Positions 22,151 to 32,805 of a stretch of DNA of 64,000 nucleotides are shown here, in pieces. The stretch comes from Acanthosepion esculentum (taxonomy: Eukaryota; Mollusca; Cephalopoda; Sepiida; Sepiidae), in NCBI GenBank assembly GCA_964036315.1, contig OZ038509.1, positions 25,860,705-25,924,704 of the forward strand, given 5' to 3'. A program made the translations under genes and the position numbers. Position 1 is the first letter of the stretch. Every line of letters begins with the position of its first letter. The notes beneath the pieces were generated by a model. That model saw nothing but the letters and a program-made list of their open reading frames with translations. It searched no databases and was not told the DNA's origin.

Positions 22151-22289
22151 AATGGTACAAGGAACTGATTATTTTTCCAGCATCTTTAGTGATAGATTTT
22201 AATGTAGGAGTTCCATTTGCAGTCTGGTTTGTTTAGTTCGTTTTACAGCATATCAATCTCAATGGGTCATTTAATGCCAACAACTTTTT

Positions 22290-22560
22290 TTTTCCCTGAT
22301 AATATTTTTATTTTGTTAAAAATCTATTTCTGTTAATATTTTTTTCCTCAAAAACCTATAGTTGGTACTATTATTTTTTCCTCAAAAACGTAGAGCTGGT
22401 AATATTATTTTTGTTCAAAAACATAGCTGGTAATATTATTTTTTCCTCAAAAACGTAGAGCTTGTAATATTTTTTTTTTCAAAAACATATAGCTGGTAAT
22501 ATTATTTTTTCAAAAAATTATAGCTGGTAATATTATTTTTTCAAAAATGTATTATCAGAG
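22290..22560. repeat. Degenerate tandem repeat, unit about 35-45 bp
   Basis: About six units contain CAAAAAC.TAGAGCTGGTAAT and ATTATTTTTTCCT, with variable length. It directly follows a diverged copy of the GGTTTG.../GGGTCATTTAATGCC dispersed repeat. Confidence 0.75.
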
Positions 22561-23080
22561 GCCTTGCTGTTGGACGTAGTTTATCGTCTTACCCAGGATG
22601 GTTTGCAGTCTGGATTGAGTTTAAGTTCTAATAGCTCCTCAAGGCATGGGGCCTTCCTGATGGAATATCCAGTCATAATGATTGGCTCCGATCAGCAATT
22701 CTGCTATTGTCTCGCTTTTATGTTTGTGTTAATCTACGTTAAGCTAAACTGATGTTTGTTTATTTACTGTAGTAGCAGCCTTCACAGTATTGAGAGAGAG
22801 AGAGAGAGAGAAAAGAAGATTTCAGCCTTTGCAGCGGCTAACAAAGCACAGAGGACATTTTACTGCTAACTTTGAAAAACAGATTGGTTATTTTATGACA
22901 GATTGCTAAAGAAAAGGGATAGGAGTTCAAATCTTGCTTGAGGCTTATTCTTTATTTCCAATTCCAGCTGCTTCTTTAAAAGTCAATGGTGAAATAAAAA
23001 GAAAGAAAAAAGACAAGACTCCGTCAAAATGTCTATTCTAAATTTTGATGTATTAGTAAAAAAATTTTTTTTTTTGTAGA
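22560..23080. other. Unassigned sequence with a short (GA)n tract
   Basis: A (GA)n run of about 22 bases lies at 22791-22812. The frame at 22564-22752 is open but not recognised. Confidence 0.4.
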
Positions 23081-23084
23081 ACAA

Positions 23085-23285
23085 TTTCAAACAGCTTCTT
23101 CCCTCAAACCTCTACCTTATGGAAGTAACCCCTGAGAGGATGCTTCCTCAATCACTACAATTTTAACCTGTTCAAGTCAAGGGTTAACAGTTATCTTCCA
23201 CAGATATCTGCATAAGCTCTACCTCTTACTCTATGACTCTCTATTTTGAGAGACCCCATGGCATTGTACAGGGTGAACACAAAAA
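23085..23285 (+). pseudogene. LINE J2 3' end
   Basis: AGGATGCTTCCTCAATCACT and TTTTAACCTGTTCAAGTCAA, followed by CTCTACCTCTTACTCTATGA and GGCATTGTACAGGGTG, match the 3' end and UTR of the 23520-24145 copy. The coding part is broken. Confidence 0.65.
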
Positions 23286-23519
23286 AAATTTAAAAAAAAA
23301 AACCTAGTCTAGAAGCTCAGTAAAAAAATTATGGAGTTACCTTCACTTTACTTAGCCATAATCCTCTTTCAAAATGGCTTCCACCCTTAGAAAATACACA
23401 AAGTAAACAGCTATAAACCTGTAATTGAAGAGAAAAATAAAAATAAAATGTATCACCCAGTGCAAGGATTGAGCTCACAAGATTCAATCAACTACCTCAA
23501 GACTTTAGCTTTTAATGGA

Positions 23520-24145
23520 GATGTCATCTCTGTTAACTGGAATAAGATTAGAGTTCTATAAAAGCCAAGACTTTTTCTCCCTAGACAGCTTTAATTCCAC
23601 TCAGGATTTTTGCCACCTTTTCAAGAGCCAGATCAGGCCTAAAATGGAGCATTGTTGTCATATTTGGGCAGGAACTCCCCAGTCCTCATTTTCCAGTCTC
23701 AATAGTCCAAAAGCATCTCCACGTCCTTGTGGGTGACAAATTATTTTCCACTCTTGAACCCCTCTCTCACAGAAGTGATGTCGCAGGCCTCTCACAGCTC
23801 TATCGTTACTTCCATGGAAAGTACTCCGACGAGCTGCAGTCCGTGGTCCCACCAATTCTCACCTTCATGCCTAGTACTCGCCACAGCACTCTCATTGTAG
23901 TAAACCACCCTCATTCTATCTGTATTTCATTAGTGACAAGTAAGTTCCAATCAAGCAGCTTATTCCCACAAACCACTGCTCTGTGGAACTGACTCCCAGA
24001 TGATGTTTCCCTGATCACTACAATCTTAACCTGTTTAAATCTAGGAATAACCATTATTTTCCCTTCCTATCCTCATAAACTGCCTCTTACTCTGTAACCC
24101 TCTACCTTGAGTAATCCCAGGCCTTGTATAGAGTGAACCTTATGT
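23520..24145 (+). pseudogene. Jockey/CR1-type LINE (J2), C-terminal region and UTR
   Basis: In shifting frames it encodes KSQIRPKMEHCCHIWAG, LFSTLEPLSHRSDVAGLSQL, YRYFHGKYSDELQSVVPP and TALWN.LPDD, then a 3' UTR ending CCAGGCCTTGTATAGAGTG. These are the conserved motifs after the reverse transcriptase core of this LINE group. At least three frameshifts and an in-frame stop (TGA in place of the S of WNSLP) make it a dead 5'-truncated copy. Confidence 0.8.
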
Positions 24146-24309
24146 TGATCAATTGGTCAATTGCTGAGAAAGTCAAGCCAAGGGAAGAAAAGACTAAGAA
24201 GTTGATGGTTAGTCCATTCTTCTTGCTTTCTTTTATTACCCTGTCTATGAGTTCCTGTAGTCTTCTGTCAACCATCAACACATTGCCAGCTATATATTTA
24301 TTTTATCAC

Positions 24310-25030
24310 ATGGATGACTGCTTGGGAATACAATATGCAGTAAGCTTAGATATGTGGGTGGTATTGTTATGATCCAGAATGGTGATGATATTTCATCATT
24401 CTAAAAATAACATTGCCATCAGTGATGATAAAAAATAAGGATATTTCATCATCCTACCCTCATCATTATAAATATGACCCTCTCACTACAAGAGAGTGTA
24501 GACTAGGGTACCTGTAGCAGTAGTCAGTAGAGGAGTAGGCAAGTAGCAGTACAGAAACACACTCCTAACCAGCGCTCCATAAAAATCAAAAACAGACAAT
24601 GTCAAACACAGACTCACAGAACGAAGTTCTCAAACCCAAACCAAGTAAGCACTGACTTTTAAACAAAAGAGACACTGAGGACATTTATACACACACCATA
24701 CCAATATCCAGTAATTCACATCACAAAAAGCAAATACAAATTCTTGTTATTTATGTTTCTCAAGTTTTTAATGTTATTGTTGTATGTTTTATGCATTTAA
24801 TTTCTGTTATTAACATCAACCCTGTTACACACAACTTAATATCAACCCCATTACAAGTCAACAAATTATAACAATGGGGAAAATAATACATCAACACCCG
24901 ACATTACCCCCACCCGCCACTGTTACAGTATAAGGGATAATGGCTTGGAATTGTTAATTGGTGAGCCAAGTTCCAATTCCTGTCGGGTTTGTTATATTCA
25001 TTTACTGCAGTTGGAAAGTGACTGAAACCA
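24310..25030 (+). mobile_element. 5S-tRNA SINE (family A) split by a solo LTR
   Basis: The left part (24310-24364) has the end of the 5S region (CATGGATGACTGCTTGGGAA, GTAAGCTTAGATATGTGGGT). The right part (24928-25030) resumes with GGATAATGGCTTGGAATTGT, the B-box string AAGTTCCAATTCC and GTTTGTTATATTC. Removing the LTR and one GTAT restores the order seen at 36666-37035. Confidence 0.85.
24365..24927 (+). mobile_element. Solo LTR, 563 bp, with GTAT target duplication
   Basis: It starts TGTTATGATCC and ends CCACTGTTACA, the canonical TG...CA ends. GTAT occurs directly before (24361-24364) and after (24928-24931). A TATA box (TATAAAT) is at 24467-24473. There is no coding sequence. It sits inside a SINE, so it is younger than that SINE. 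A 4-bp duplication is usual for Ty3/gypsy-type integrases. Orientation is inferred from the TATA box. Confidence 0.85.
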
Positions 25031-25080
25031 AGATGTCAGGTTCACATTGCAGATTCTTCTTTGGATTTTATCAAAACACT

Positions 25081-25083
<3 letters not shown>

Positions 25084-25130
<47 letters not shown>
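25084..25130. repeat. (TA)n microsatellite
   Basis: About 46 bases of TA. Confidence 0.97.
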
Positions 25131-25131
<1 letters not shown>

Positions 25132-25204
25132 TTGACTTGGTGAAAAAATGTGGTTCTCCAATTTGTAACTCACATCTTGGGTTGTAACAACTAGTATACT
25201 CATT

Positions 25205-25350
25205 TAAACTTCTTCTATGTGCCATGTCCATTCAGAACATGAGCATTTATGACTCTCCACTATTTCCTGTCCTTTATAGCTCTTAATAAATTTTGTCTTT
25301 TTGTTATCTCTCCTAAACCTTATTCTGCCATCCATTTACTAAAGCTAATT
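25205..25350 (-). pseudogene. RTE-type LINE 3' end fragment
   Basis: CATGTCCATTCAGAACATGA, CTTTATAGCTCTTAATAAAT and TTTTGTCTTTTTGTTATCTC are the reverse complement of the RTE end (TKDRKLWR, ILNGHG) seen at 18886-19000. Short and out of frame. Confidence 0.65.
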
Positions 25351-25365
25351 TATCTTCTATGTGCC

Positions 25366-25783
25366 AGCAAAAGTAGCTTGTCGGAACAGTTGCCATGAAA
25401 ATACTTATAAAAGAGAAAGAGGGAAGCCCACAGCATGTCTGTGAGAAAGTGACTGTAGACTAGATGCCAGATCAAGACCTATCACATTATATATCCGTCT
25501 CTGGATTTTATCAAGGAGAGCGAAAGTAGCTTGTCGGAACAGTTGCCATGAAAATACTTATAAAAGAGAAAGAGGGAAGCCACAGCATGTCTGTGAGAAA
25601 GTGACTGTAGACTAGATGCCAGATCAAGACCTATCACATTATCTATCCATCTCTGGATTTTATCAAGGAGATCCAGACCATATATGCCAGCCATATTCCA
25701 TGCAAGGACAGATCGTCAATTTATAGATTTGAAGGATGGTCTCAGACGAGAAAAACTTTCTGGCATGATACAGAGAACCAACT
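25366..25783 (-). pseudogene. LINE J1 fragment with 153-bp direct duplication
   Basis: The minus strand encodes YGLDLLDKIQRWIDNVIGLD, SLQSLSHRHAVASLFLFYKY and FHGNCSDKLLS. The block is present twice, with AAGTAGCTTGTCGGAACAGT at 25371 and 25524 (spacing 153). It continues into the RQKFFSPE-type region and stops abruptly at 25783, where a mariner begins. J1 proper is at 37267-38128. Confidence 0.75.
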
Positions 25784-26620
25784 TTAGGAGGGAAAGAGAG
25801 AGTCTTGGAAATGACCCAAGGTCTGGACATCCATTAACTGCCACCACAGAAGAAAACATTGTGTTCACCACATGGTGATGGATGACAGGCAAGTGACTAT
25901 ATCAAAATAGCTGACGCTATTAGTATATTATATGAGAGAATTGAGAAATTTCTGCACAATGAACTTTACATGACAAAGGTTTCAGCTCTGTGGGTGCCAA
26001 GTCTTCTGACAACTGATCAAAAGTGCACAAGGCTGATCACATCACAGGGAAATCTGACATTGTTTGAAGCAGATCTAACTGGTTTCCTTGAATGTTTCCT
26101 AACCCAGGATGAGTGTCGAGTTCATCACTTTGAACCAGAGACAAAGAGACAATCCATGCAGAAGAAACACTCCTCCTCACCTGCTCCAAAGAAGGCCAAA
26201 GTCATTTCATCTACAGGGAAGGTAATGAACTCAATTTTAGGGGATGCAAAAGGCATTGTGTTTATTGACTATCTTCAAAGGGTCCACACCATCAATGGAG
26301 AGTACTCTGCCAACTTTCTGAGGCAGTTATGAAAAGATATCAAAACTAAACACCCAAGAAAACTGATTAAAGGAGGTTTGTTTCATTAGAAAAATGCTCC
26401 AGCACACATGTCCTTGGTATCAATGGCTGCTGTGGAAGACTGTGTCTTTGAACTGGTTGATCACTCTCCCTATTCTCTTGATTTGACCATCATCTGTTCC
26501 CCAACATGAAAAAAGCACTAAACTAGGAACCACTATCACAGTGATGATGACATCATATCTTCTGCTGATGACTTCTTTTTACTAACGGGAAGAAAAGTCT
26601 TTGAACAGTAACATATTTGT
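25784..26620 (+). pseudogene. Mariner transposase pseudogene (TQDEC type)
   Basis: In broken frames it encodes RESLGNDPRSGHP.TATTEEN (N-terminal DNA-binding linker), a block around LTQDECRVHHFEPETKRQSM with the first catalytic Asp in frame 25970-26332, and NGEYSANFLRQL. The second Asp motif reads H-stop-K-N-A-P-A-H instead of HQDNAPAH, and the third reads YSLDL in place of YSPDLAPSDYH. Two of three catalytic positions are thus lost. The 5' end is cut where it meets LINE J1. It differs clearly from the mariner at 50 kb. Confidence 0.85.
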
Positions 26621-26622
26621 TT

Positions 26623-26980
26623 ACCTGGATATAAACAATGCAGTTATTAATAAAGAGAATTGAAATTAATGCATGCAAAATTTCACAGCTCTAGCATCAC
26701 TCCTTCATAGTCAGCCTTTGAACTTTTCAGCCCACCCTCGTACCTGGAAAGAAACAATGCAGTTATTAATTACAGAAGTTGAAATTAATACATGCAAGAT
26801 TTCACAACTCTAGCATCACTCCTTCAGAATCAGCCTAAGAACTTTTCAGCCCACCCTTATACCTGGAAAGAAACAATGCAGTTATTAATAAGAAGAGTTG
26901 AAATTAATGCATGCAAGATTTCACAGTTCTAGCATTACTCCTTCATAGTCAGCCTTAGAACTTTTCAGCCAACCCTTGTA
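26623..26980 (+). repeat. Mariner 3' end triplicated, 119-bp unit
   Basis: Three tandem copies (26623, 26742, 26861) each hold ACAATGCAGTTATTAAT, TTTCACA.CTCTAGCAT and the terminal string AACTTTTCAGCCCACCCT, the complement of a mariner terminal inverted repeat (AGGGTGGGCTGAAAAGTT). The first copy is continuous with the transposase pseudogene; the others are extra 3' ends in the same direction. Confidence 0.85.
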
Positions 26981-27314
26981 AAGTGACAAGAAGCCTAATG
27001 AGAAAAATTTATGGAGTTTACTTTGTCTTGTCCTATCCATTGTCATCTTTCAAAATGTCTTCCCTTATGGAGAAAGCGCTGTCACAAAATTTCTATTTTT
27101 GTGAGTTGCAATCATTTTAAGGAGATTAGTTAATATTTATGAAAAGTCTGTACTTGATGGAAGCACAGTAGGGAGGCAGGGTCAGTAGAATTAAGGACAA
27201 TCTGAGAAGTGAAATAATGACAAGCCAGCAGCTGCTATGAATGAGGATTAAGTCAAACCAGCCTATGAGCAAAACTCTTTAAAAGATAAAAACAGAAAAC
27301 CCATTATAATGTTT

Positions 27315-27890
27315 GTATAATGCTCATATTTCTGGTTTACAGTAACTGCGACACTGAGATCCATAGACGTATTGGGATGGCCAAGGACACATTCCAAAAG
27401 CTGGGAAAATTATTGCGAGACATGAGGATTTCTTTGGTAACAAAGAAAAGAATACTGAGCTGTTACATGACATATGTCCTCCTTTATGGCAGCAAATGTT
27501 GGATGATTGAAGAAGAGACTCAAGGCGACAGAGATGTCGTTCTACAGAAGGATGTTAGGTTATCATGGACCGAGCGTGTGAGCATCAATAAGGTCTTAGA
27601 GAGGATGCAAACAAGGAGAAGGCTTGTACTTAACATCAGGAAGAGGCAGCTGAAGTTTCTGGGACACATAATGAGGAAGGAAGGTCTGGAGAATCTGATA
27701 CTCACAGGTTGAATAGAGGGAAAGAGAGACAATGGAAAACAATGCATGACATACCTGGTGGGCATAAGCAAATGGATGACAGAATGTGGTTTGGGGGAGG
27801 TGGCAGAGGGAAGGAACTTGTTGAGAGATGCAAGTGATAGAGAGAGGTTTAGACCCAGGGTCGCCAAGGACATGGCACATAAAAAGAAAG
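27315..27890 (+). pseudogene. RTE-type LINE, C-terminal region
   Basis: The frame 27320-27712 reads EIHRRIGMAKDTFQKLGKLL, a YVLLYGSKCWMIEEET block, WTERVSINKVLERMQTRRR and RQLKFLGHIMRKEGLENLIL, then a TGA stop. The match continues beyond it (IEGKRDNGKQCMTYL, GISKWMTECGLGEV, NLLRDASDRERF). A small frameshift pair damages the MWFYRRML motif. This is the best RTE copy here, still 5'-truncated and dead. Confidence 0.85.
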
Positions 27891-27899
27891 AAAGAAAGG

Positions 27900-28234
27900 A
27901 AAAACACTGAAATAAAGAACTGAGTGAAGCGCAGGTTTAGGCACATGAAAGACATGGGTTAACAATAAAGAATACCATAGTTCACTGTGGCAATGTGTAT
28001 GACTCAAATGCTACGACCCCCTTGGTGATGACTGTTTCTATGAGCAGACCTTCTACTCATAGTAGATGGATGAGTCTATGTTCAACAATTAGTGTAAAGA
28101 AGGTCGTCCATCTTTCTGCACAACAGAAACTTCCCCTTCATTTATCACCAAAATTTCACTAACCCACAGGGCAGTAGGACATGCCATTATAAAGTTATTT
28201 TATTTGTTAGTAATATAAAATAATTAAAAATAAA
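27900..28234. other. Unassigned sequence
   Basis: Nothing recognised. Confidence 0.4.
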
Positions 28235-28405
28235 ATCGGGGTGGCCCGATGATTGCATCTAGCATGAAACAGATTGTCGCCTCTAAGTGTTGACTTCTAT
28301 GTTCACTTTTATATTTACACACGCTCTATCTCTGATATTGAGCACTTTATCCCATAAATATAGCACACTTTAAAACTATATTTCTTCCTAATTAAAAATA
28401 ATAAA
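28235..28405 (-). repeat. Single arm of the 57.1-kb palindrome family
   Basis: GATTGCATCTAGCATGAAAC, GTCGCCTCTAAGTGTTGACT and CATAAATATAGCACAC match one arm and flank of the perfect palindrome at 57171-57270. A further partial copy of the flank is at 54384-54450 (TTGATATTGAGCACTTTAAA). Confidence 0.75.
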
Positions 28406-28601
28406 GATTAGTTTTGTTGGTTTGATTTGTTTTACGTCTTATCGAACCATTGGGTCATTTAATGCTGAAATTTAATATTTTTTTCTAAACAACACTTTGA
28501 ATTTAAACAGTCAAAAAAATTTATTTTAAATAAAAATAATTTTATTTACAAAACAAGACTGTTAATAATGCTCATATAAATTAAATTTAATTATAATATT
28601 G

Positions 28602-28815
28602 AAAATCAGTATTTACATTAGTCGGACTATTGTCCTCATCTTTGTTGCCATTTTTGTCACAACGTTTCGGCCGTTGTACGCTCAGGCCTTCTTCAGGTGG
28701 TTGGAATTTCGAACCGAACCCTTTATTTCGGTAGACTGTTCTAGTTCCACGAGCCATGTTTGATGGATGTCAGTTATCAGTTATCTCCTGCTAATTTTCC
28801 CTCTGAAAGTTCTCC
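28602..28815 (-). mobile_element. SINE family B, minus strand
   Basis: Reverse complement of the body and tail of the 29005-29352 copy (GTCGGACTATTGTCCTCATC, CAACGTTTCGGCCGTTGTAC, CTTCTTCAGGTGGTTGGAAT). The tRNA head is missing. Confidence 0.85.
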
Positions 28816-29004
28816 ACTGCCTGAACGGTACTCATATTGCAATTTTGCTGTTATCATCACATGTTTTTACCAGATCTCATATTGCAACTTTTTTTTTTTT
28901 TTTTTTTCTTTTTCAATGATATTAGCAAAATTGCAATATGAGTACTGGTAAAAAAGGTTGCTGAAAAATTTGGTTTATAATACTCAGAAATTCATACCCA
29001 GATG

Positions 29005-29352
29005 TCCTCAAGGACACATGGCACAGTGGATAAAGGCGTTGGTTAGATCCAGTGACAGACCCAAAGAGTGTGAGTTCAATACCCGGTTCAGGCAGTGGAG
29101 AAAGAGGAAAAATTAGCAGGAGATAACTGATAACTGACATCCATCAAACATGGCTCATGGAACTAGAACAGTCTACCCCAGTGATCGAAATAAAGGGTTC
29201 GGTTTGAAATTCCAACCACCTGAAGAAGGCCTGAGCATACAATGGCCGAAACGTTGTGACAAAAATGGCGACAAAGATGAGGACAATAGTCCGACTAATG
29301 TAAATACTGTACATAATACCTCATCTCAGAAATATAGACAGATATTGAAAAT
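29005..29352 (+). mobile_element. SINE family B, full length
   Basis: The head has GGCACAGTGGATAAAGGCGT (A box) and GAGTTCAATACCCGG (B box). The body and tail are as at 3761. The sequence before the head (ATTGCAATATGAGTACTGGT, AAAAAAGGTTGCTGAA, CAGATGTCCTCAAGGACACA) is shared with the copy at 49690, so the true 5' end of the repeat lies upstream, or the two are copies of a larger duplication. Confidence 0.9.
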
Positions 29353-31135
29353 CAGTTTATATTTTTTAAATCAGTTTCATACTTTTTAGTGTTGCATAAG
29401 TTTGCTATAAAGATGTTGCTTGTTTTTTAAATATACTGTTGATTTTGTTTATGGGTTCACTATTTGCTCATAGCTGGTGCTACCACCTAAGGTCAGGTTG
29501 GAATAGGGAACAGCATTTAAGAGATTTTTCCACGCTCCTCAAAACCTCATATCTTCCAAGCAGAGATCTTGTTGCCAGATATAGTTTATTTTCATACACA
29601 AATTAAGAAAAGGTGTAGATTATTATATATAAATAAATGTTATAATAGTTTAGGTTTATCTTTTGCATCTGCTTTTGGGAAAAGTGTATTTAAAAGAAAA
29701 CCAGACAGTACATAAAAAATTAAATTAGATGTATTACATTTGTGTGTAAAAGTTACAAAATTTGGACTTGGCTCTAAAAGAACTGCCATAATTCAGTCAA
29801 ATTTTTAAAATATATATGTTTTGTATTTATTGTCCAATCAAAATATTTAAAAATATACATACTTTGTATTTATTGCCCAATCAAAATATTTAAAAATATA
29901 CATGCATTGTATTTATTGTCCAATCAAAAGAGTAGCTTCCACCATGTAAATTTAAGATTCATCTACAGCCTCTTAGATGGATAGATAAGAAGACATGTTA
30001 ATGGATAATTTAGAAGGTAATATGTTTTTTGCATAGAAGGAGCGAAAATTTTAAAGAAATCAGAAGACAAGAAATTTTTGCCTTGAAAGCACAAATATAA
30101 TGTTCCAGAAGGAAAAGCTATTTTCAGCAGTCACCTGTTGATGAACTGGAAGAACAGGTTTAATCACAGGAGAAGCAAACAAAAAAAAATAAGTAAAGCC
30201 TGTGAATAAAACTGTTTTCTGAAGAAGAAAGGAATACAGAAAGTCCCAGTGAAGCAAGTGACTTTTGCCAAAGACCATGTAGTGAGTCTCAATAAAAACC
30301 AAATAAAATTTATAAACAAAAAACAATAAAAAGGATTCAAATTATAATAAATCATTTGTGCTTTCCTTTAAAACCCTTAAGTTTTACTTTCTCATTCTCT
30401 CTGAACTACATGACACATAAAGAAATAGTTAAGAGGTCATATGCTAATCATATTTCTGCCCTGCTCAGAGCTGAGAAAAACACAGTAAACTGACATTGAC
30501 CTATTTGTAATATTACTACTACCCCTAGCACAGTCTGACTTCAAAACTACCACTTTCTCCAAGCTTCTATCATTATCCACCTTATAAACAAACATTTTTG
30601 TGACACCAAATATCAAAGGACTCCCTCGTCACTCTAAATCCAATAAATAAAAATATATTATTTATTTTATACTATCCTTGAGTCAGTTCCAAATTTTATT
30701 CCAAAATTTCCAGTAAAGAAAATCCTACCACCTATCCACATCCACTTCCATCTTATTGTCTATCAATTAGGTGAGTGCCCCTTTTTTAAAAAATATTTTC
30801 AACCTAACTTAAAGTCTTTATATTACCTTCACAAAGTTTTTTCTATTATTTGAAGATTGCATCTTTTTAAAAACCTTTATATATTTTGATCTGTTATCTT
30901 GCCTTGTTTATAATAAGATGCACAAAAGGAAGTTTTGTGCAAGCCTGTTTTGTAAAAATTGTATTTTGCTATATTGTTTTAATGTTTTAATAAACGTTTG
31001 TTCCTTTCAACTTTCACATAGAAGTTTTGAGTCTTGTTTGTTTTTGTATGCACCATTTTTGATATTCAAGATTAAAGACTTGACTTCCTCTTTTGTCCCA
31101 CTCTCACCAAGGAAAAAATACCTTTTACCATGATA
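29353..31135. other. AT-rich sequence, no gene; 43-bp repeat at 29795-29935
   Basis: Three tandem copies of GTATTTATTG.CCAATCAAAA followed by TATTTAAAAATATACAT lie at 29795-29935, spacing about 43. The rest has no recognised gene. The minus frames at 30060-30355 are AT-rich and unassigned. Confidence 0.55.
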
Positions 31136-31139
31136 AGGA

Positions 31140-31345
31140 ATGTAGTTCATTTGTACATTTTCTATTGAAATAGTGATAGAGTAGTGAGGGGCTTGCTATG
31201 TTTCATCTGTGGGAAAGGGGTTGAAGGGTGGAAAAATAATCACCCAAAAGGATGTGGAGACACATCTGGACTGTATTGAGACTGCAAAGAGAACACTGGG
31301 CAGTTCCTGTCGATATATGGCAACAATCCTGCATTTTTGGCCTGA
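31140..31345 (-). pseudogene. LINE J2 fragment
   Basis: The minus strand matches 23630-23770: TGATCAGGCCAAAAATGCAG, GTTGCCATATATCGACAGGA and the ..GTCTCCACATCCTTTTGGGT block. It corresponds to the MEHCCHIWAG and V.LVGD motifs, frameshifted. Confidence 0.65.
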
Positions 31346-31599
31346 TCAAAATTTGATACACAATATTAATGGACTGAGAAAATGTCTACTTTATATCATC
31401 ATCTGAATTTCTTTGAGACAGCCAGTGCTGATAGGTGCAAATGTAGGAGAAAACAGGTCATTGGAGATATCATCTAATTTATTGACTAATGAAAATGTTC
31501 TGTACTTTATAATACCCAAAGCTTTTTTCTAATAAAAAAAAAAACAAAAAACAAGCTGACGTGTTGAAATGATGATTAGTGTTCTTTTATCAAAGTTCA

Positions 31600-31730
31600 A
31601 CTGGAAGTCATTTTTCTTACTTTTATTGTCCTCTCTCCTCTTAACATTTTCTTATGTTCTTTCATAATCAATAAACCATTGCATCTTAGTAGCTTTATTG
31701 CCTTGCTTTGGGTGAAATGATTAAAAACAT
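31600..31730 (+). pseudogene. LINE J3 3' UTR
   Basis: ATTGTCCTCTCTCCTCTTAA, AACCATTGCATCTTAGTAGC and TTTATTGCCTTGCTTTGGGT, followed by GATTAAAAA, match the 3' ends at 40320-40395 and 61980. The coding part is absent. Confidence 0.6.
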
Positions 31731-31814
31731 TAAAAAAAGATTTTAGGAAAAACGTGTGTTATATATACTACAAAATATGGCTTGTTCTGAAAAACATTGA
31801 CCTTATGTTCAATT

Positions 31815-32190
31815 TGTATTAATACTTTGAAAAGGCATGAATCCTTTTTTCCCTCAATTAATAGAAAATAGAATCAATCCATTGAGGATGTTTATGTTCA
31901 CTTCATGCTAATATCCTTTGAAAAGGCATGAATCCTTTTCTCCTTAGATTAATAGAAAGTAGAATCAATTCAATAAGGATGTTTATGTTCACTGTGCACA
32001 AATACCTTTGGGAAAGGCATGAATCCATTTCTCCCTGCATTGATAGAAAATAATATCAATTCATAATTTGGTCGAGGCCTTGATAGATTCACTTAGCATG
32101 AGAAAGGCATGAATCCATTTCTCCTTCCCCGAGCATAGCAGACTGGGCTCTTTGACAACCAGTCTAGGCAAAAAGACAAATCTGAATTCC
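31815..32190 (+). repeat. 91-bp tandem repeat from SINE family A, about four units
   Basis: AAAGGCATGAATCC recurs at 31831, 31922, 32013 and 32103 (spacings 91, 91, 90). Each unit has a TTCACTT.TGC.AATA.CCTTT block followed by TTTCTCC. This is the central body of the SINE (compare GGGAAAGGTATGAATCCAAC at 36888), ending in GACTGGGCTCTTTGACAACC. Confidence 0.8.
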
Positions 32191-32204
32191 AAACTGTGGA
32201 TAAA

Positions 32205-32490
32205 ACAACAGGAAACCACTCCACTATTTTCCCAAGAACAATCAATGCATAATTTTATAAATATTAAAAAAGGAGACTGTGGAGTGTTATGATTATCTAT
32301 TTGTTGACTTGATATGACAATTAAATAGTAAACCCTTCCACTATTTTCCCCAAGAACAATCAATGCATAATTTACAAATATTAAAGAGAAGGAGGCCGTG
32401 GAGAGTCAAAATCAGCGATTTCTTGATGGAATATGGCAGTTAAATAGGAAACCAATCTACTATCTTCCCGAAGAACAATCAATGCTAGGC
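32205..32490 (+). repeat. 118-bp tandem repeat, about 2.5 units
   Basis: CAAGAACAATCAATGC recurs at 32233, 32351 and (diverged) 32470, with ATTAAATAG.AAACC and GGAG.C.GTGGAG between. A further diverged copy is at about 32830-32960. It appears to be the distal part of the same SINE-related sequence. Confidence 0.7.
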
Positions 32491-32805
32491 TTATGGCCAC
32501 ATCAAGTTGAAACAATGGTTCCCTTACAATCAGCAAAGTTAAGCAACATCAAGCCTGTTCAGTACCTAGATGGTGACCGTTTGAAAATACCAGGTGCTTA
32601 AAGTTTGGATGGCTCAGAATTGTTACTTGAAGATCTGAGTTCAAATTTCTTTTGGGTTCATTCTTATGTGTAACTACCCTTGGGAAAGGTATAAATCCAT
32701 ATCTTCTCCCCAAGTTATGGGTTAATTAGTAAATAACAAAATCATTATCTTCAAGAAAAAAATTCTTACAATCTAAAAATATTTTCTAGCTTAAATAAGC
32801 TACAA
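32486..32805 (+). mobile_element. 5S-tRNA SINE (family A)
   Basis: It starts with GCTTATGGCCACATCAAGTT, like the start of 5S rRNA, and continues GTTAAGCAACATCAAGCCTG, CAGTACCTAGATGGTGACCG and ATACCAGGTGCTTAAAG, nearly the whole 5S sequence. A shortened tRNA-like part (GATCTGAGTTCAAATTTC) and the family body follow (GGGAAAGGTATAAATCC, CAAGTTATGGGTTAATTAGT). Confidence 0.85.

Larger units (their letters stand above)
28602..29352. repeat. Inverted SINE pair forming a large palindrome
   Basis: The two family B SINEs above point away from each other. The sequence between them holds a further inverted pair (ATTGCAATTTTGCT at about 28836 and AGCAAAATTGCAAT at about 28924), with a run of about 19 T in the centre, so the whole region could fold as one stem. 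Confidence 0.8.

Noticed and set aside
27520..27955. Minus-strand proteins of about 118 residues.
   Set aside because: Antisense shadows of the RTE C-terminal coding region.
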